A DNA stretch of 64,000 bases from Cellulomonas sp. APG4 (GCF_009996735.1 NZ_JAACYI010000021.1:1-64000); one strand, 5' to 3'. Positions 32,790-41,513 are shown, counted from the first letter of the stretch. Notes: generated from the letters alone by a model not told the origin. A program made the numbers and translations.

Positions 32790-34259
32790 TCAGCCCAGGC
32801 GGTCGGTGGCGGCCGCGCGCCGGCTGTACTTGAGCCGGTACATCGCGGCGTCGGCATGCGCGAAGAGCCGCTCCGGGTCGGTGGCCGGGTCGGTCGTGAG
32901 CGCGACCCCGATGCTCGCGCGCACCGCGACGCGTCGTCCGCCGAGCGCGACGGGACGCCCCAGGTCCTCCTCGAGGCGGGCCACGACGGCGCGCACCTCG
33001 TGCTCGTCGCGCACCTCGCTGAGCACAGCGCAGAACTCGTCGCCGCCCAGGCGTGCCAGGTGGTCGTGCGGGCGCAGGCTCGCGCGCAGCCGGCGCGCGA
33101 CCACCACCAGCAGGTCGTCGCCCGCGGCGTGACCCAACGTGTCGTTGACCTCCTTGAAGTGGTCGAGGTCGCAGAACAGCACCGCGACGGCGCTCCCGGG
33201 CGCGGCCTGCGGCAGGGTCGCCGAGAGCCGCCGCATGAGCTCACGCCGGTTGGCCAGCCCGGTGAGGTCGTCGTGCGCGGCCGCGTGCGCGAGAGCTTCG
33301 GAGTGCAGACGTCGGTCGGTCACGTCGCGCTGGTCCACGACGAGGCCCTCGACCAACGGGTCGTCGAGCAGGTTGCGCACGTTCCACTCGTACCAGCGGC
33401 GCTCGTGGCTCGCGTGGACCACGAGCACGTCGAGCGCCGCGCGGGCCCCGCCCCCGCGCGCGACCACGTGCTCGAGGCGCTGCTGCACCTGGTGCCGGTG
33501 CTCCGAGTCGACCATCTCGAGCAGGTGGCGGCCCACCAGCTCGTCGGGGGTGCGGCCCATGGTGCGCTCGGCCGCGGGGCTCACGTAGGTGAGCACGCCG
33601 TCGCGATCGGTCACCACCAGCACGTCGTTCGAGCTGTCCAGGAGCGCACGCACCCGGGCCTCGGTGCGCGCGAGCGTGAGCTCGAAGCGCTCGCGGTCGG
33701 CCACCGACAGGCCGACGATCGCGACGGTCAGTGCGCCGAGCACCAGGCCCGCGAGGGCGACGGCGTGACTCACCTCGAGCTGCGGCACGCTCGTGAGCAC
33801 CCCGGCCTGCTCGAGGAGCTGGCCCAGGCTCGTGACCGCGGCGATGAGGCCGATCGCCGGGGCGGTGACGCGGCTGCCCGACCGCTCGACGTGGACGACC
33901 GCGAGCACCATGCCCGCGAGCGGGACCAGGGGTGCCCACCCGGCGGTCCACGCGGTCGCGGCGAACAGCGTGAGCCCGAGCGCCACGCGCAGCACGGCAC
34001 GGTTGCGCAGGCAGCCGCCTCCGAGGAACCGCTGCACGGGCTCGCTCGGCAGCACGCCGTTGAGGACGAGGAGCGCGGTGAGCAGGACGGGAGGGCCGAG
34101 CACGAGGCCGCGAACGTGGAGCGCGAGGAGCGCGGGCAGGGCGACCAGCCCGATGAGCGCCGCCGCGAGCAGGGCCGCGCCCGCGCCGTGGGGAGGCAGC
34201 ACGTCACCCTGGGCGCGCGACGACGGGACGTCTCGTCCGTCGCTGCTGCCCGGCGTCAT
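32790..34259 (-). CDS. PAS-GGDEF diguanylate cyclase with membrane domain
   Basis: Synthesises the second messenger c-di-GMP. The product is 489 aa. The N-terminal membrane region (about 20-190) has seven or so hydrophobic stretches. A PAS domain lies at about 200-310 (LLDSSNDVLVVTDRDGVLTYV). The GGDEF domain is at about 325-480, with LTGLANRRELM, FCDLDHFKEVND and the intact active site RLGGDEFCAV. RPHD stands five residues before GGDEF, so the inhibitory I-site (RxxD) is also intact and product feedback is expected. ATG 34259. No EAL domain is present. Transcribed divergently from the small HTH gene across a long inverted repeat. Confidence 0.92.
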   Translation of the reverse strand: MTPGSSDGRDVPSSRAQGDVLPPHGAGAALLAAALIGLVALPALLALHVRGLVLGPPVLLTALLVLNGVLPSEPVQRFLGGGCLRNRAVLRVALGLTLFAATAWTAGWAPLVPLAGMVLAVVHVERSGSRVTAPAIGLIAAVTSLGQLLEQAGVLTSVPQLEVSHAVALAGLVLGALTVAIVGLSVADRERFELTLARTEARVRALLDSSNDVLVVTDRDGVLTYVSPAAERTMGRTPDELVGRHLLEMVDSEHRHQVQQRLEHVVARGGGARAALDVLVVHASHERRWYEWNVRNLLDDPLVEGLVVDQRDVTDRRLHSEALAHAAAHDDLTGLANRRELMRRLSATLPQAAPGSAVAVLFCDLDHFKEVNDTLGHAAGDDLLVVVARRLRASLRPHDHLARLGGDEFCAVLSEVRDEHEVRAVVARLEEDLGRPVALGGRRVAVRASIGVALTTDPATDPERLFAHADAAMYRLKYSRRAAATDRLG

Positions 34260-34372
34260 GGTTCGCCACCCTCTGCGTGCGCTGGGGGGAGCACGCCGAT
34301 CCATGGTCACCGGGAATGTCCGACTTTGCCACCCCCCGGGAGGGTGGTCCGCCGGGTGAGAAATGCCGCTGA

Positions 34373-34414
34373 CGTCGACCCGCGTGTCATCCACGGTTGA
34401 CACGCGGGTCGACG
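34373..34414. promoter_or_regulatory. 17-bp perfect inverted repeat with embedded -35
   Basis: CGTCGACCCGCGTGTCA and its exact complement (34398-34414) flank an 8-nt spacer. TTGACA at 34397-34402 inside the right arm, with TGCGAT 18 nt later (34421-34426), makes a plausible promoter for the HTH gene at 34446. The mirror copy offers ATGACA toward the diguanylate cyclase gene. A binding protein would control both divergent genes. Confidence 0.6.
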
Positions 34415-34445
34415 GGCTGGTGCGATCACCGCGGGAGGTGGCCGC

Positions 34446-34670
34446 ATGGGACGCATGGACACACTGGTGGGCCAGGCCGATGGTGACGACCCGCTCGTGG
34501 CGCTCCGGGCACTGGTCGAGCTGCGCGCCGAGTCCGAGCGGCAGGAGGCGATGCTGGTGCGCCGCGCGCGCAACCGGGGCGCGTCGTGGGCCGCCATCGC
34601 GCAGGTGCTCGGCGTGAGCCGGCAGGCCGTGCACAAGAAGCACGGCGGCAGCCGCTTGCTGGGCAGGTGA
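34446..34670 (+). CDS. Small helix-turn-helix protein
   Basis: The product is 74 aa. The N-terminal half is a helical, acidic segment (DPLVALRALVELRAESERQEA). The C-terminal half is a clear HTH, RGASWAAIAQVLGVSRQAVHKKHG, read across its core; such SRQAVHKKHG proteins are frequent in actinobacteria and their targets are unknown. ATG 34446 is preceded by GGGAGGTGG. The gene starts 32 nt after the long inverted repeat, which may be its own operator. Confidence 0.8.
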   Translation: MGRMDTLVGQADGDDPLVALRALVELRAESERQEAMLVRRARNRGASWAAIAQVLGVSRQAVHKKHGGSRLLGR

Positions 34671-34685
34671 GGCGGCGGAGGGCCC

Positions 34686-35573
34686 TCAGGCCACCCCGAG
34701 GGCCTCGAGCCACGGGTCGGGCAGCACGGCCCAGCCCACGAACGAGACGACGTCGAGCGCGGTGTGCGCGACCACGAGGGGCATGACGCGGCGCGTGCGC
34801 AGGTAGTACCAGCCGAAGGCGAGGCCCATGACGACGTTGCCCACGGCCATGCCGGGGCCCTGGTACAGGTGGTAGGCGCCACGCAGCAGCGCGCTCGTCA
34901 CGAGGATCGCCGGCAGCGTCCAGCGCAGCTCGCCGAGCCGCTCCATGAGGTAGCCGACCACCACGACCTCCTCGAGCAGCGCGTTCTGCAGCGCCGCGAG
35001 GATCAGCACGGGCACGGCCCACCAGTACGGCTCGAGGCCCGCGGGCTGCACCTGCACGTTGAGCCCGAGCACGCGTCCGAGCACGTAGAAGCCCAGCCCG
35101 GGAATGCCGATCGCTGCCGCGAGGCCCAGCCCCACGGCCAGGTCACGCAGCGGGCGGGCGGCGTCGAGCCCGATGCGCCGCAGCGCGCTGCGACCCGGGG
35201 TCGACAGCAGGTAGAGCGCGAGCGCCACGGGGACGAGCGCGAAGCCGATGCCGAGCAGCTGGTAGACGAGGTCGACGTACGGTCGCGCTGAGCGGGTGGG
35301 GTTGAGGGTCGCCGTCTGCTGCGCGAGCGGGACCTCGCTCGTGAACCGCACGTACAGGCGCAGGGCCGCGTACACCGCGGACTGCGCGAGCGACAGGCCC
35401 AGCACGATCCACACCTCGGCGCCCAGGCGGCGCCGCGTCCCCGACGGCGGCGTGGGGTCGGACGGTCGAGCTGCGTCCGGTCCCGCAGCGTCCGGTCCCG
35501 CGGGGGCCGATGCGGCCGTCGCGGGCGTAGGCACGCTTGCCGCCGACCGCGGGGGCTGTGGCTGCTCGGGCAC
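34686..35573 (-). CDS. CPBP-family intramembrane metalloprotease
   Basis: CAAX-protease/bacteriocin-processing (Abi) type membrane endopeptidase; substrate unknown. The product is 295 aa. The first 50 residues are a cytoplasmic Ala/Pro-rich region. About seven to eight hydrophobic segments follow. The catalytic motifs are present in order: NALLEEVVVVGYLMERLG (EE motif), RGAYHLYQGPGM with His, and VVAHTALDVVSFVG (HxxxD). The metal-site residues therefore look complete. Single gene, divergent from the operon at 35676; start ATG 35573. Confidence 0.88.
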   Translation of the reverse strand: MPEQPQPPRSAASVPTPATAASAPAGPDAAGPDAARPSDPTPPSGTRRRLGAEVWIVLGLSLAQSAVYAALRLYVRFTSEVPLAQQTATLNPTRSARPYVDLVYQLLGIGFALVPVALALYLLSTPGRSALRRIGLDAARPLRDLAVGLGLAAAIGIPGLGFYVLGRVLGLNVQVQPAGLEPYWWAVPVLILAALQNALLEEVVVVGYLMERLGELRWTLPAILVTSALLRGAYHLYQGPGMAVGNVVMGLAFGWYYLRTRRVMPLVVAHTALDVVSFVGWAVLPDPWLEALGVA

Positions 35574-35624
35574 GGGGACAACCTACGTGCGCCTTGACGC
35601 CGCGACCACGCGAGGCTCATGCTG

Positions 35625-35654
35625 TGCAAACAACTTTGCATCACAAACTAGTCT
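35625..35654. promoter_or_regulatory. AT-rich palindromic operator and -10 of the regulator-ABC operon
   Basis: TGCAAA-CAAC-TTTGCA (35625-35640) is a perfect dyad standing out from the GC-rich surroundings. TAGTCT at 35649-35654 is a candidate -10, so the dyad covers the -35 position. It precedes an operon that encodes its own winged-helix regulator (36323), a likely ligand for the site. Confidence 0.55.
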
Positions 35655-35675
35655 GCAACTCACGACAGGAGCCTG

Positions 35676-36326
35676 ATGACCCCCGCCGACGAACACGCGC
35701 TCGAGCCCGACGACGACGCGCCCCTCGACCCCGCGCAGAGCGCCGCCCTCATCGCCGAGCAGCGCGCGCGTGTGGTCGAGGCCGTCGACGTCGACGCGCG
35801 CCTGCTGTTCGGGGTCTGGGGGACCGCCTGGCTGCTGGGCTTCGGCGTGCTGTGGGCGGTCGCGGTCGACGAGCCGCTGATCGACCTGGCCCCGCAGTAC
35901 GCGGGCCTGGCGTTCGGGCTCCTCCTGGTGAGCGCCGCCGTCGTCACCGCGGTGCACCTCGCACGGCGCTCGGGCGGGGTGCGGGGGTCGTCCGCGACGC
36001 AGGGTGCGATGTACGGCTGGGCCTGGGCGCTCACGTTCACGGGCTACGGGGCGATGGGCTACGCGCTCAACGCCCTCGACGCCGGCCCGGCCCTCACCTC
36101 GACCGTCATGAGCGGCGGCTCGGCTCTCGCCGTCGGCGCGCTGTACATGGCGGGCGGCGCGATCTGGCGCGACCGCACCCAGTTCGTCCTCGGGGTGTGG
36201 GTGGCGGCGGTGACGATCGTCGCGATCCTCGTGGGCTACCCGCACCTCCTCGCGGTCATGGCGCTCGCCGGGGGCGGCGGCATGCTGCTCGGGGCGGTGG
36301 CCGAGCAGGTGCGGCGGCGGCGATGA
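35676..36326 (+). CDS. Uncharacterised membrane protein, first gene of the regulator-ABC operon
   Basis: The product is 216 aa. The N-terminal 40 residues are acidic and soluble. Six hydrophobic segments follow (for example LLFGVWGTAWLLGFGVLWAV and HLLAVMALAGGGGMLLGAV), and the protein ends in a basic tail VRRRR. I do not recognise the family; similar genes occur beside transporter operons. AGGAG at 35667-35671 precedes ATG 35676. The stop overlaps the start of the winged-helix regulator (ATGA). Confidence 0.75.
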   Translation: MTPADEHALEPDDDAPLDPAQSAALIAEQRARVVEAVDVDARLLFGVWGTAWLLGFGVLWAVAVDEPLIDLAPQYAGLAFGLLLVSAAVVTAVHLARRSGGVRGSSATQGAMYGWAWALTFTGYGAMGYALNALDAGPALTSTVMSGGSALAVGALYMAGGAIWRDRTQFVLGVWVAAVTIVAILVGYPHLLAVMALAGGGGMLLGAVAEQVRRRR

Positions 36327-36643
36327 GCCTCGACCCGGTGATCCACAGCCAGGCCCGGCTGCGGATCATGACCACCCTCACGGCCCTCGGCGAGGGCGAC
36401 CGCCTGACGTTCCCGCGGCTGCAGTCGCTGCTCGACACCACCGCCGGGAACCTCTCGACCCACCTGCGCAAGCTCGAGGACGCCGGCTACGTCGCCGTCC
36501 ACAAGGGGCACCTGGGTCGCGTGCCGTCCACCCAGGTCGAGGCCACCCGCGCGGGCCGGCGCGCGTTCGAGGACTACACCGCGGCGCTCCAGGCGCTGCT
36601 CACCCCACCCGACGTCCAGCAGCTGTCCCAGGAGGAACGATGA
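36323..36643 (+). CDS. Winged-helix transcriptional regulator
   Basis: The product is 106 aa, a single winged-helix DNA-binding domain of the kind classed with ArsR/MarR-like or HTH_27 regulators. VIHSQARLRIMTTLTAL leads into the recognition region LQSLLDTTAGNLSTHLRKLEDAGYV. The wing is VHKGHLGRVPSTQVEATRAG. No metal-binding Cys pair is present, so it is not a typical metal-sensing ArsR. It overlaps its neighbours by 4 nt on both sides and probably autoregulates through the palindrome at 35625-35640. Confidence 0.85.
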   Translation: MSLDPVIHSQARLRIMTTLTALGEGDRLTFPRLQSLLDTTAGNLSTHLRKLEDAGYVAVHKGHLGRVPSTQVEATRAGRRAFEDYTAALQALLTPPDVQQLSQEER

Positions 36644-37545
36644 CCCAGACCCCCGTGGTCGAGGTCGAGCACGTGACGCGTCGCTTCGGCGCCACGGTCG
36701 CGCTCGACGACGTGTCCCTGACCGTGCCACCCGGTGAGCTCGTGGGCCTGCTCGGCCCCAACGGCGCCGGCAAGACGACGCTGCTGAGCCTCGTCACCGG
36801 CCTGCGCAAGCCCGACGAGGGCGTCGTGCGCCTCTTCGGCGGCGACCCGCGCGACCCGGCGAGCCGCCGCGCGCTCGGCACCACCCCGCAGGAGACCGGC
36901 CTGCCGCCCACGCTCAAGGTCGGTGAGGTGGTCGCGTTCGTCGCGGGCCACTACCCGGACCCGATGCCGGCCGGTGAGCTGCTCGAGCGCTTCGGCCTCA
37001 CCGAGGTGGCCGGCCGCCAGACCGGCGGGCTCTCGGGTGGGCAGAAGCGTCGCCTCGCCGTCGCGCTCGCCCTCGTGGGCCGCCCGCGCCTGGTCGTGCT
37101 CGACGAGCCCACCACCGGCCTCGATGTCGAGGCGCGTCACCTGCTGTGGCAGGCCCTGCGCGACTACCACGCCGACGGCGCGACAGTGCTCCTGACGAGT
37201 CACTACCTCGAGGAGGTCGAGGCGCTCGCGCAGCGCGTCGTCGTCATCGGCCACGGCAGGTTGCTCGCCGACGACGCCCTCGGCTCGGTGCTCGCACGGG
37301 TCGCGGTGCGTCGCGTCGTCGTGCACCTGCCGGGGATCACCGATCACGACGCCCAGGCGCTTCCCGGCGTGGTCGACGCGGGCCGTGAGGGCGACCGGCA
37401 CGAGCTGCTCACGAGCGACGCCGACGCGTTGGTCCGTGCGCTCGTCACCTCGGGGCGGGAGTTCCACGGCCTCGAGGTGCGCGGCGCGAGCCTCGAGGAG
37501 GCCTTCCTCACCCTGACGCGCGAGACCCCGGAGGTGGTCGCATGA
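36640..37545 (+). CDS. ABC transporter ATP-binding protein
   Basis: Energising subunit of an ABC-2 type exporter. The product is 301 aa. It has Walker A GPNGAGKTT (about residue 41), Q-loop TTPQETG, signature LSGGQKRRLAVA, Walker B LVVLDEPTTGLD and switch His in LLTSHYLEEVE. A C-terminal extension of about 80 residues is typical of DrrA-like drug/lipid exporters. It forms one transcription unit with the permease at 37542 (4-nt overlap) and the regulator at 36323. Confidence 0.92.
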   Translation: MTQTPVVEVEHVTRRFGATVALDDVSLTVPPGELVGLLGPNGAGKTTLLSLVTGLRKPDEGVVRLFGGDPRDPASRRALGTTPQETGLPPTLKVGEVVAFVAGHYPDPMPAGELLERFGLTEVAGRQTGGLSGGQKRRLAVALALVGRPRLVVLDEPTTGLDVEARHLLWQALRDYHADGATVLLTSHYLEEVEALAQRVVVIGHGRLLADDALGSVLARVAVRRVVVHLPGITDHDAQALPGVVDAGREGDRHELLTSDADALVRALVTSGREFHGLEVRGASLEEAFLTLTRETPEVVA

Positions 37546-38294
37546 GCACGGCCGGCCTGACCCTGCTGCACGCGCGCTACCAGGCGCTCGAGACCGTCCG
37601 CGTCCCCATCGCGGTGCTCGGCACCATGCTCTTCCCGTCGCTCGCGATGTTCTTCTTCGTGGTGCCGCAGAGCGCCGTCGCGCAGAACCCGGTGGCTGCG
37701 ACGGCCGCCGTCGGGCAGCTCGCGATGTTCTCGGTGATGTCCACGTGCATGTTCACGTTCGGCGTGGGCGCCGCGGAGGACCGTGCGCTGCCGTTCGACC
37801 CGTACGTGCGCACGCTGCCCGCCGGGCCGGCTCCGCGGCTGCTGGGGCGCATGCTCACGGGCGGCGGCTTCGCCCTGCTGGGGCTGGTGCCGCTGATCCT
37901 GATCGCCTGGATCTTCACGGCGGCCACGGTCACGGCGGGTCAGGCGCTGGTGAGCCTCGCCGTCGTGATCGGGGTGGCCCTGCCGTTCCTCGGCCTGGGG
38001 CTCGGCATCGGCTACTCGATGAGCTCCAAGGCCGCGATCGCGGTGGTGCAGGTGGTGCTCTTCCCGATGGCGTTCGCAGGCGGGCTGTTCATGCCGCCCG
38101 AGGTGTTCCCGGACTGGCTCGACCGCTTCTCCCAGGCGCTGCCGAGCCGTGCCGGCCGTGACCTGCTGGTGCAGGCGCTCACCGACGCGCAGGCGAGTGC
38201 GGCGGCGCTGCCCGTGCTGCTCGCCTGGGGCGCGCTGTTCGCGGCCTTCGCGGTGTGGGCGTACCGGCGCGACGAGGGGCGCCGCTTCCGCTGA
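37542..38294 (+). CDS. ABC-2 type transporter permease
   Basis: Membrane partner of the ATPase at 36640. The product is 250 aa with six hydrophobic segments, including AVLGTMLFPSLAMFFFVVPQ, GFALLGLVPLILIAWIFTAA and VVQVVLFPMAFAGGLFMPP. The MPPEVFPDWLDRFSQALPSR segment is typical of ABC-2 permeases such as those for drug or haemolysin-type export. Substrate unknown. A strong bidirectional hairpin lies directly after the stop. Confidence 0.9.
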   Translation: MSTAGLTLLHARYQALETVRVPIAVLGTMLFPSLAMFFFVVPQSAVAQNPVAATAAVGQLAMFSVMSTCMFTFGVGAAEDRALPFDPYVRTLPAGPAPRLLGRMLTGGGFALLGLVPLILIAWIFTAATVTAGQALVSLAVVIGVALPFLGLGLGIGYSMSSKAAIAVVQVVLFPMAFAGGLFMPPEVFPDWLDRFSQALPSRAGRDLLVQALTDAQASAAALPVLLAWGALFAAFAVWAYRRDEGRRFR

Positions 38295-38298
38295 CACG

Positions 38299-38345
38299 AC
38301 GACGGCCGCCGTCGGAACCCTTCCGGGCCCGACGGCGGCCGTCGT
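38299..38345. terminator. Bidirectional terminator between permease and copA
   Basis: Perfect 17-bp arms (ACGACGGCCGCCGTCGG and its complement) with a 13-nt loop. It starts 5 nt after the permease stop and ends 18 nt before the copA stop, so it can close both convergent operons. Confidence 0.85.
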
Positions 38346-38362
38346 ACGTGTCGCGGGTGCGC

Positions 38363-40762
38363 TCAGGCGAAACGGCGCAGGCGCAGCGAGTTCGTCACCA
38401 CGAGCACCGAGGAGAACGCCATCGCGGCGCCCGCGATCATCGGGTTGAGCAGGCCCAGCGCCGCGAGCGGGATCGCCGCGACGTTGTAGGCGAACGCCCA
38501 GAACAGGTTCTGCTTGATGATCCGCAGCGTGCGGCGCGAGAGCCGGATCGACTGCCCGGCCGAGGCGAGGTCCCCGCGCACGAGCGTGAGGTCCGCCGCC
38601 TCGATCGCGACGTCGGTCCCGGTACCCATCGCGAGCCCCAGGTCCGCCTGGGCGAGGGCCGCGGCGTCGTTGACGCCGTCACCGACCATCGCGACCGTGC
38701 GGCCCGCGGCCTGGAGCTCACGCACCTTCTCGACCTTGTCGGCCGGCAGCACCTCGGCGACCACCTCGGTGATGCCCACCTGGGCGGCCACGGCACGGGC
38801 GGCTCCCGCGTTGTCGCCCGTGAGCAGCACGGGCTCGAGGCCCAGCGCACGCAGCTCGGCGACGGCCGCGACCGAGGTCGCCTTGACCGGGTCGCGCAGC
38901 ACGAGCACGCCCTGCGCGGTGCCGTTCCACGCCGCCATGACCGCCGTCGCGCCGTCGGCCTCGGCCGCCGTGAACGCGGCGTCGAGGCCCTCGGTCACGA
39001 CGCCCTGCTCGCGCAGCCACGCAGGCCGTCCCACGAGCACGCGCCGGCCCAGGTCGAGCCCGCTGTGCGCGGTGCGGACCACGCCGACGACGCCGCGCCC
39101 GGCCTCGTTCGCGAACTCGGTGACCTGGTCGCTGCCGATCTGCACGCCGTCGGCGCCCGCCTCGGCGGTCGCCTGCGGGGCCGCGGGCCGGGCCGCCGCG
39201 ATCGCCTGGGCGATCGGGTGCTCGCTGCGCTCCTCGACCGCCCCGGCGAACCGGAGCACCTCGTCGCGCGTCACGCCCTCGGCGGGCAGCACGTCGACCA
39301 GCTGCATGCGGCCCTCGGTGACGGTGCCCGTCTTGTCGAGCACCACGGTGTCGACGCGGCGCGTCTGCTCGAGGATCTCCGGCCCCTTGATGAGGATGCC
39401 GAGCTGCGCACCGCGGCCCGTGCCCACCAGCAGGGCGGTGGGGGTCGCTAGACCCAGGGCGCACGGGCAGGCGATGATCAGCACCGCGACGGCCGCGGTG
39501 AACGCGGCCTGCGACCCGCCGCCGGTGAGCAGCCACACCGCGAGCGTGCCGAGCGCGATCACGATGACCACGGGCACGAACACGGCCGAGATGCGGTCGG
39601 CCAGCCGCTGCACGGGTGCCTTGCCCGTCTGGGCCTGGGCCACGAGCCGGCCGATCTGGGCGAGCATCGTCTCCTCGCCCACGCGGGTCGCGCGCACCAC
39701 GAGGTAGCCCGAGGTGTTCACGGTCGCGCCGGTGACCTGCGAGCCCGGCGCCACGTCCACCGGCACGGGCTCACCCGTGAGCAGCGAGGTGTCGACGGCG
39801 CTCGTGCCCTCGACCACCACGCCGTCGGTCGCGACCTTCTCACCCGGGCGCACCGCGAACAGGTCGCCCACCGCGAGGGTCTCGACCGGGCGGCGCTCCT
39901 CGACGCGGCGCCCGTCCACCTCGCGCAGCACGGCCACGTCGGTCGCACCCAGCTCGAGCAGCGTGCGCAGGGCGTCGCCCGCGCGGCGCCGTGACCGGTG
40001 CTCGGCGTAGCGGCCCGCGAGCAGGAAGGTCGTGACCACGGCCGCGACCTCGAAGTACAGCTCGGGCATGCCGGTGTGGCCCACGCCGAACCGCGGGATG
40101 AGCGTGGGCTCCATCCGCATGCCGATCTCGCCCGCGCCGCCCAGCAGCACGGCCCACAGCGACCACGCGCTCGCGGCGATCACGCCCAGGGACACGAGCG
40201 TGTCCATGGTCGAGGCTCCGTGGCGTGCGGCCCGGGCCGCGGCCCGGTGGAACGGCCACGCGGCCCAGGTCACCACGGGCAGCGCGAGGGCCGTGACGAC
40301 CCACTGCCAGCCCGCGAACTGGAGCGCGGGCACCATCGAGAGCACGAGCACGGGGGCCGTCAGCACGGCCGCGACCAGCAGACGACGGCGCAGGTCCGCA
40401 CCCCGGTCCGCGACGGGTGCCGAGGTGTCCTCGTCCTCGTCCATGTGGTGGCCCTCGCCCATCGAGTGGCCCGAGAGCGCGTGCTCGGCGTCGGTGCCGC
40501 CGCTGCGGCGCACGAGGGTCGCGGTGTAGCCCGCGGCCTCGACCGCACGCACCACCTCGGCCGGGTCCACGTCGGCGCTCAGCTCGACGTGCGCGGACTC
40601 GGTCGCGAGGTTGACGGTGGCCGTGGCCCCCTCGACCTTGTTGATCTTCTTCTCGACCCGCGCCACGCACGAGGCGCACGTCATCCCCTCGACGGCGAGG
40701 TCGAGCGAGCCGACGACGACGCGTGCGTCCGTGGCTCCTGCCGGTGCGACTGGGTGGGTCAT
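38363..40762 (-). CDS. copA: Copper-exporting P1B-type ATPase
   Basis: Pumps Cu(I) out of the cytoplasm using ATP. The product is 799 aa. One N-terminal metal-binding domain has GMTCASC (about residue 22). A His/Met-rich linker (SGHSMGEGHHMDEDED) follows. Eight hydrophobic segments occur, and the transport-site motif is CPCALGLATPTALL. The phosphorylation site is VLDKTGTVTEG, then SEHPIAQA (HP motif), LLTGDNAG and VGDGVNDAAALAQA. All catalytic motifs are intact. It is last of the csoR-copZ-copA set (72 nt after copZ), which is repressed by CsoR until copper binds. Confidence 0.95.
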   Translation of the reverse strand: MTHPVAPAGATDARVVVGSLDLAVEGMTCASCVARVEKKINKVEGATATVNLATESAHVELSADVDPAEVVRAVEAAGYTATLVRRSGGTDAEHALSGHSMGEGHHMDEDEDTSAPVADRGADLRRRLLVAAVLTAPVLVLSMVPALQFAGWQWVVTALALPVVTWAAWPFHRAAARAARHGASTMDTLVSLGVIAASAWSLWAVLLGGAGEIGMRMEPTLIPRFGVGHTGMPELYFEVAAVVTTFLLAGRYAEHRSRRRAGDALRTLLELGATDVAVLREVDGRRVEERRPVETLAVGDLFAVRPGEKVATDGVVVEGTSAVDTSLLTGEPVPVDVAPGSQVTGATVNTSGYLVVRATRVGEETMLAQIGRLVAQAQTGKAPVQRLADRISAVFVPVVIVIALGTLAVWLLTGGGSQAAFTAAVAVLIIACPCALGLATPTALLVGTGRGAQLGILIKGPEILEQTRRVDTVVLDKTGTVTEGRMQLVDVLPAEGVTRDEVLRFAGAVEERSEHPIAQAIAAARPAAPQATAEAGADGVQIGSDQVTEFANEAGRGVVGVVRTAHSGLDLGRRVLVGRPAWLREQGVVTEGLDAAFTAAEADGATAVMAAWNGTAQGVLVLRDPVKATSVAAVAELRALGLEPVLLTGDNAGAARAVAAQVGITEVVAEVLPADKVEKVRELQAAGRTVAMVGDGVNDAAALAQADLGLAMGTGTDVAIEAADLTLVRGDLASAGQSIRLSRRTLRIIKQNLFWAFAYNVAAIPLAALGLLNPMIAGAAMAFSSVLVVTNSLRLRRFA

Positions 40763-40834
40763 GTCCTCACGTCCTGTGGTGGGTGGTGCGCCGGGGTTCG
40801 CCCGGGCGGGGGTGCTGCGGGTGGCGTCGCTCCC

Positions 40835-41071
40835 TCAGAGGAGCGAACGCGGGGGAGCGACCTGGTAGCCGGCCTCCTCGACGGCGGCCTTGACGTCGTC
40901 GTCGGACAGCGGCTGCTCGGAGGTGATCGTGACCTGGCTGGTCGCGCCCGAGACGAGGTCCACGTGCACGTCGGTCACGCCGGGCAGCGCGCGCAGCTCC
41001 TCGTCGACCGAGCGGACGCAGTGGCCGCAGGTCATGCCCTGGACGCCGACGTTGATGGTCTGGGTGCTCAT
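40835..41071 (-). CDS. copZ: Copper chaperone CopZ-like
   Basis: Cytosolic heavy-metal-associated protein that hands Cu(I) to CopA or CsoR. The product is 78 aa. It is a ferredoxin-like HMA fold with GMTCGHCVRSVDEEL (CxxC at about residues 15-18) and ends EEAGYQVAPPRSLL. The ATG at 41071 is preceded by GGAGCA. Between csoR (52 nt upstream) and copA; all three are probably co-transcribed. Confidence 0.93.
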   Translation of the reverse strand: MSTQTINVGVQGMTCGHCVRSVDEELRALPGVTDVHVDLVSGATSQVTITSEQPLSDDDVKAAVEEAGYQVAPPRSLL

Positions 41072-41122
41072 GAGGTGCTCCTTCTTCGGTGGGTGGTGCT
41101 TCTGTCGTGCCGGTCGTGCTGG

Positions 41123-41404
41123 TCAGCTGCGGACGAGACGCGCGATCGCGTCGGAGGCCTCGCGGATCTTGGCCTGCCCGGCCTCGGGGGACTGACGTGC
41201 GGCGTCGACCACGCAGTGTGTGAGGTGGTCCTCGAGCAGCCCGAGGCTCACGGCCTCAAGCGCCTTGGTCACCGCGGCCACCTGGGTCAGCACGTCGATG
41301 CAGTAGGTGTCCTCGTCCACCATGCGCGCGATCCCGCGCACCTGCCCCTCGACGCGGCGCAGCCGCGCGAGGTACTCGTCCTTGGTCCCGGTGTAGCCCG
41401 CCAT
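41123..41404 (-). CDS. csoR: Copper-sensing repressor CsoR
   Basis: Homotetrameric helical repressor that leaves DNA when Cu(I) binds. The product is 93 aa. The Cu ligands appear in order: Cys in DTYCIDVL (about 35), then His and Cys in EDHLTHCVV (about 60 and 64), matching the C-H-C triad. The N-terminal arm is basic (KDEYLARLRRVEGQVRGI). ATG 41404. Its likely operator lies 41-55 nt upstream, and it heads the copper operon. Confidence 0.94.
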   Translation of the reverse strand: MAGYTGTKDEYLARLRRVEGQVRGIARMVDEDTYCIDVLTQVAAVTKALEAVSLGLLEDHLTHCVVDAARQSPEAGQAKIREASDAIARLVRS

Positions 41405-41444
41405 CGTGGTCCTCCGTCGTGGTGCCGTGCCCTGGCCAACACCC

Positions 41445-41459
41445 TACCCCCCTAGGGTA
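41445..41459. promoter_or_regulatory. CsoR operator
   Basis: TACCC-CCCTA-GGGTA dyad just upstream of csoR, resembling the C/G-tract palindromes (TACCC...GGGTA) bound by CsoR proteins. It lies between csoR (minus strand) and the Rrf2 gene (plus strand), 55 nt before the Rrf2 start. Confidence 0.7.
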
Positions 41460-41513
41460 TTCCACGCGAGGGCCGCGGCCCGGGACGTCCGTCCCCGCCG
41501 CTACGCTCGCGGC

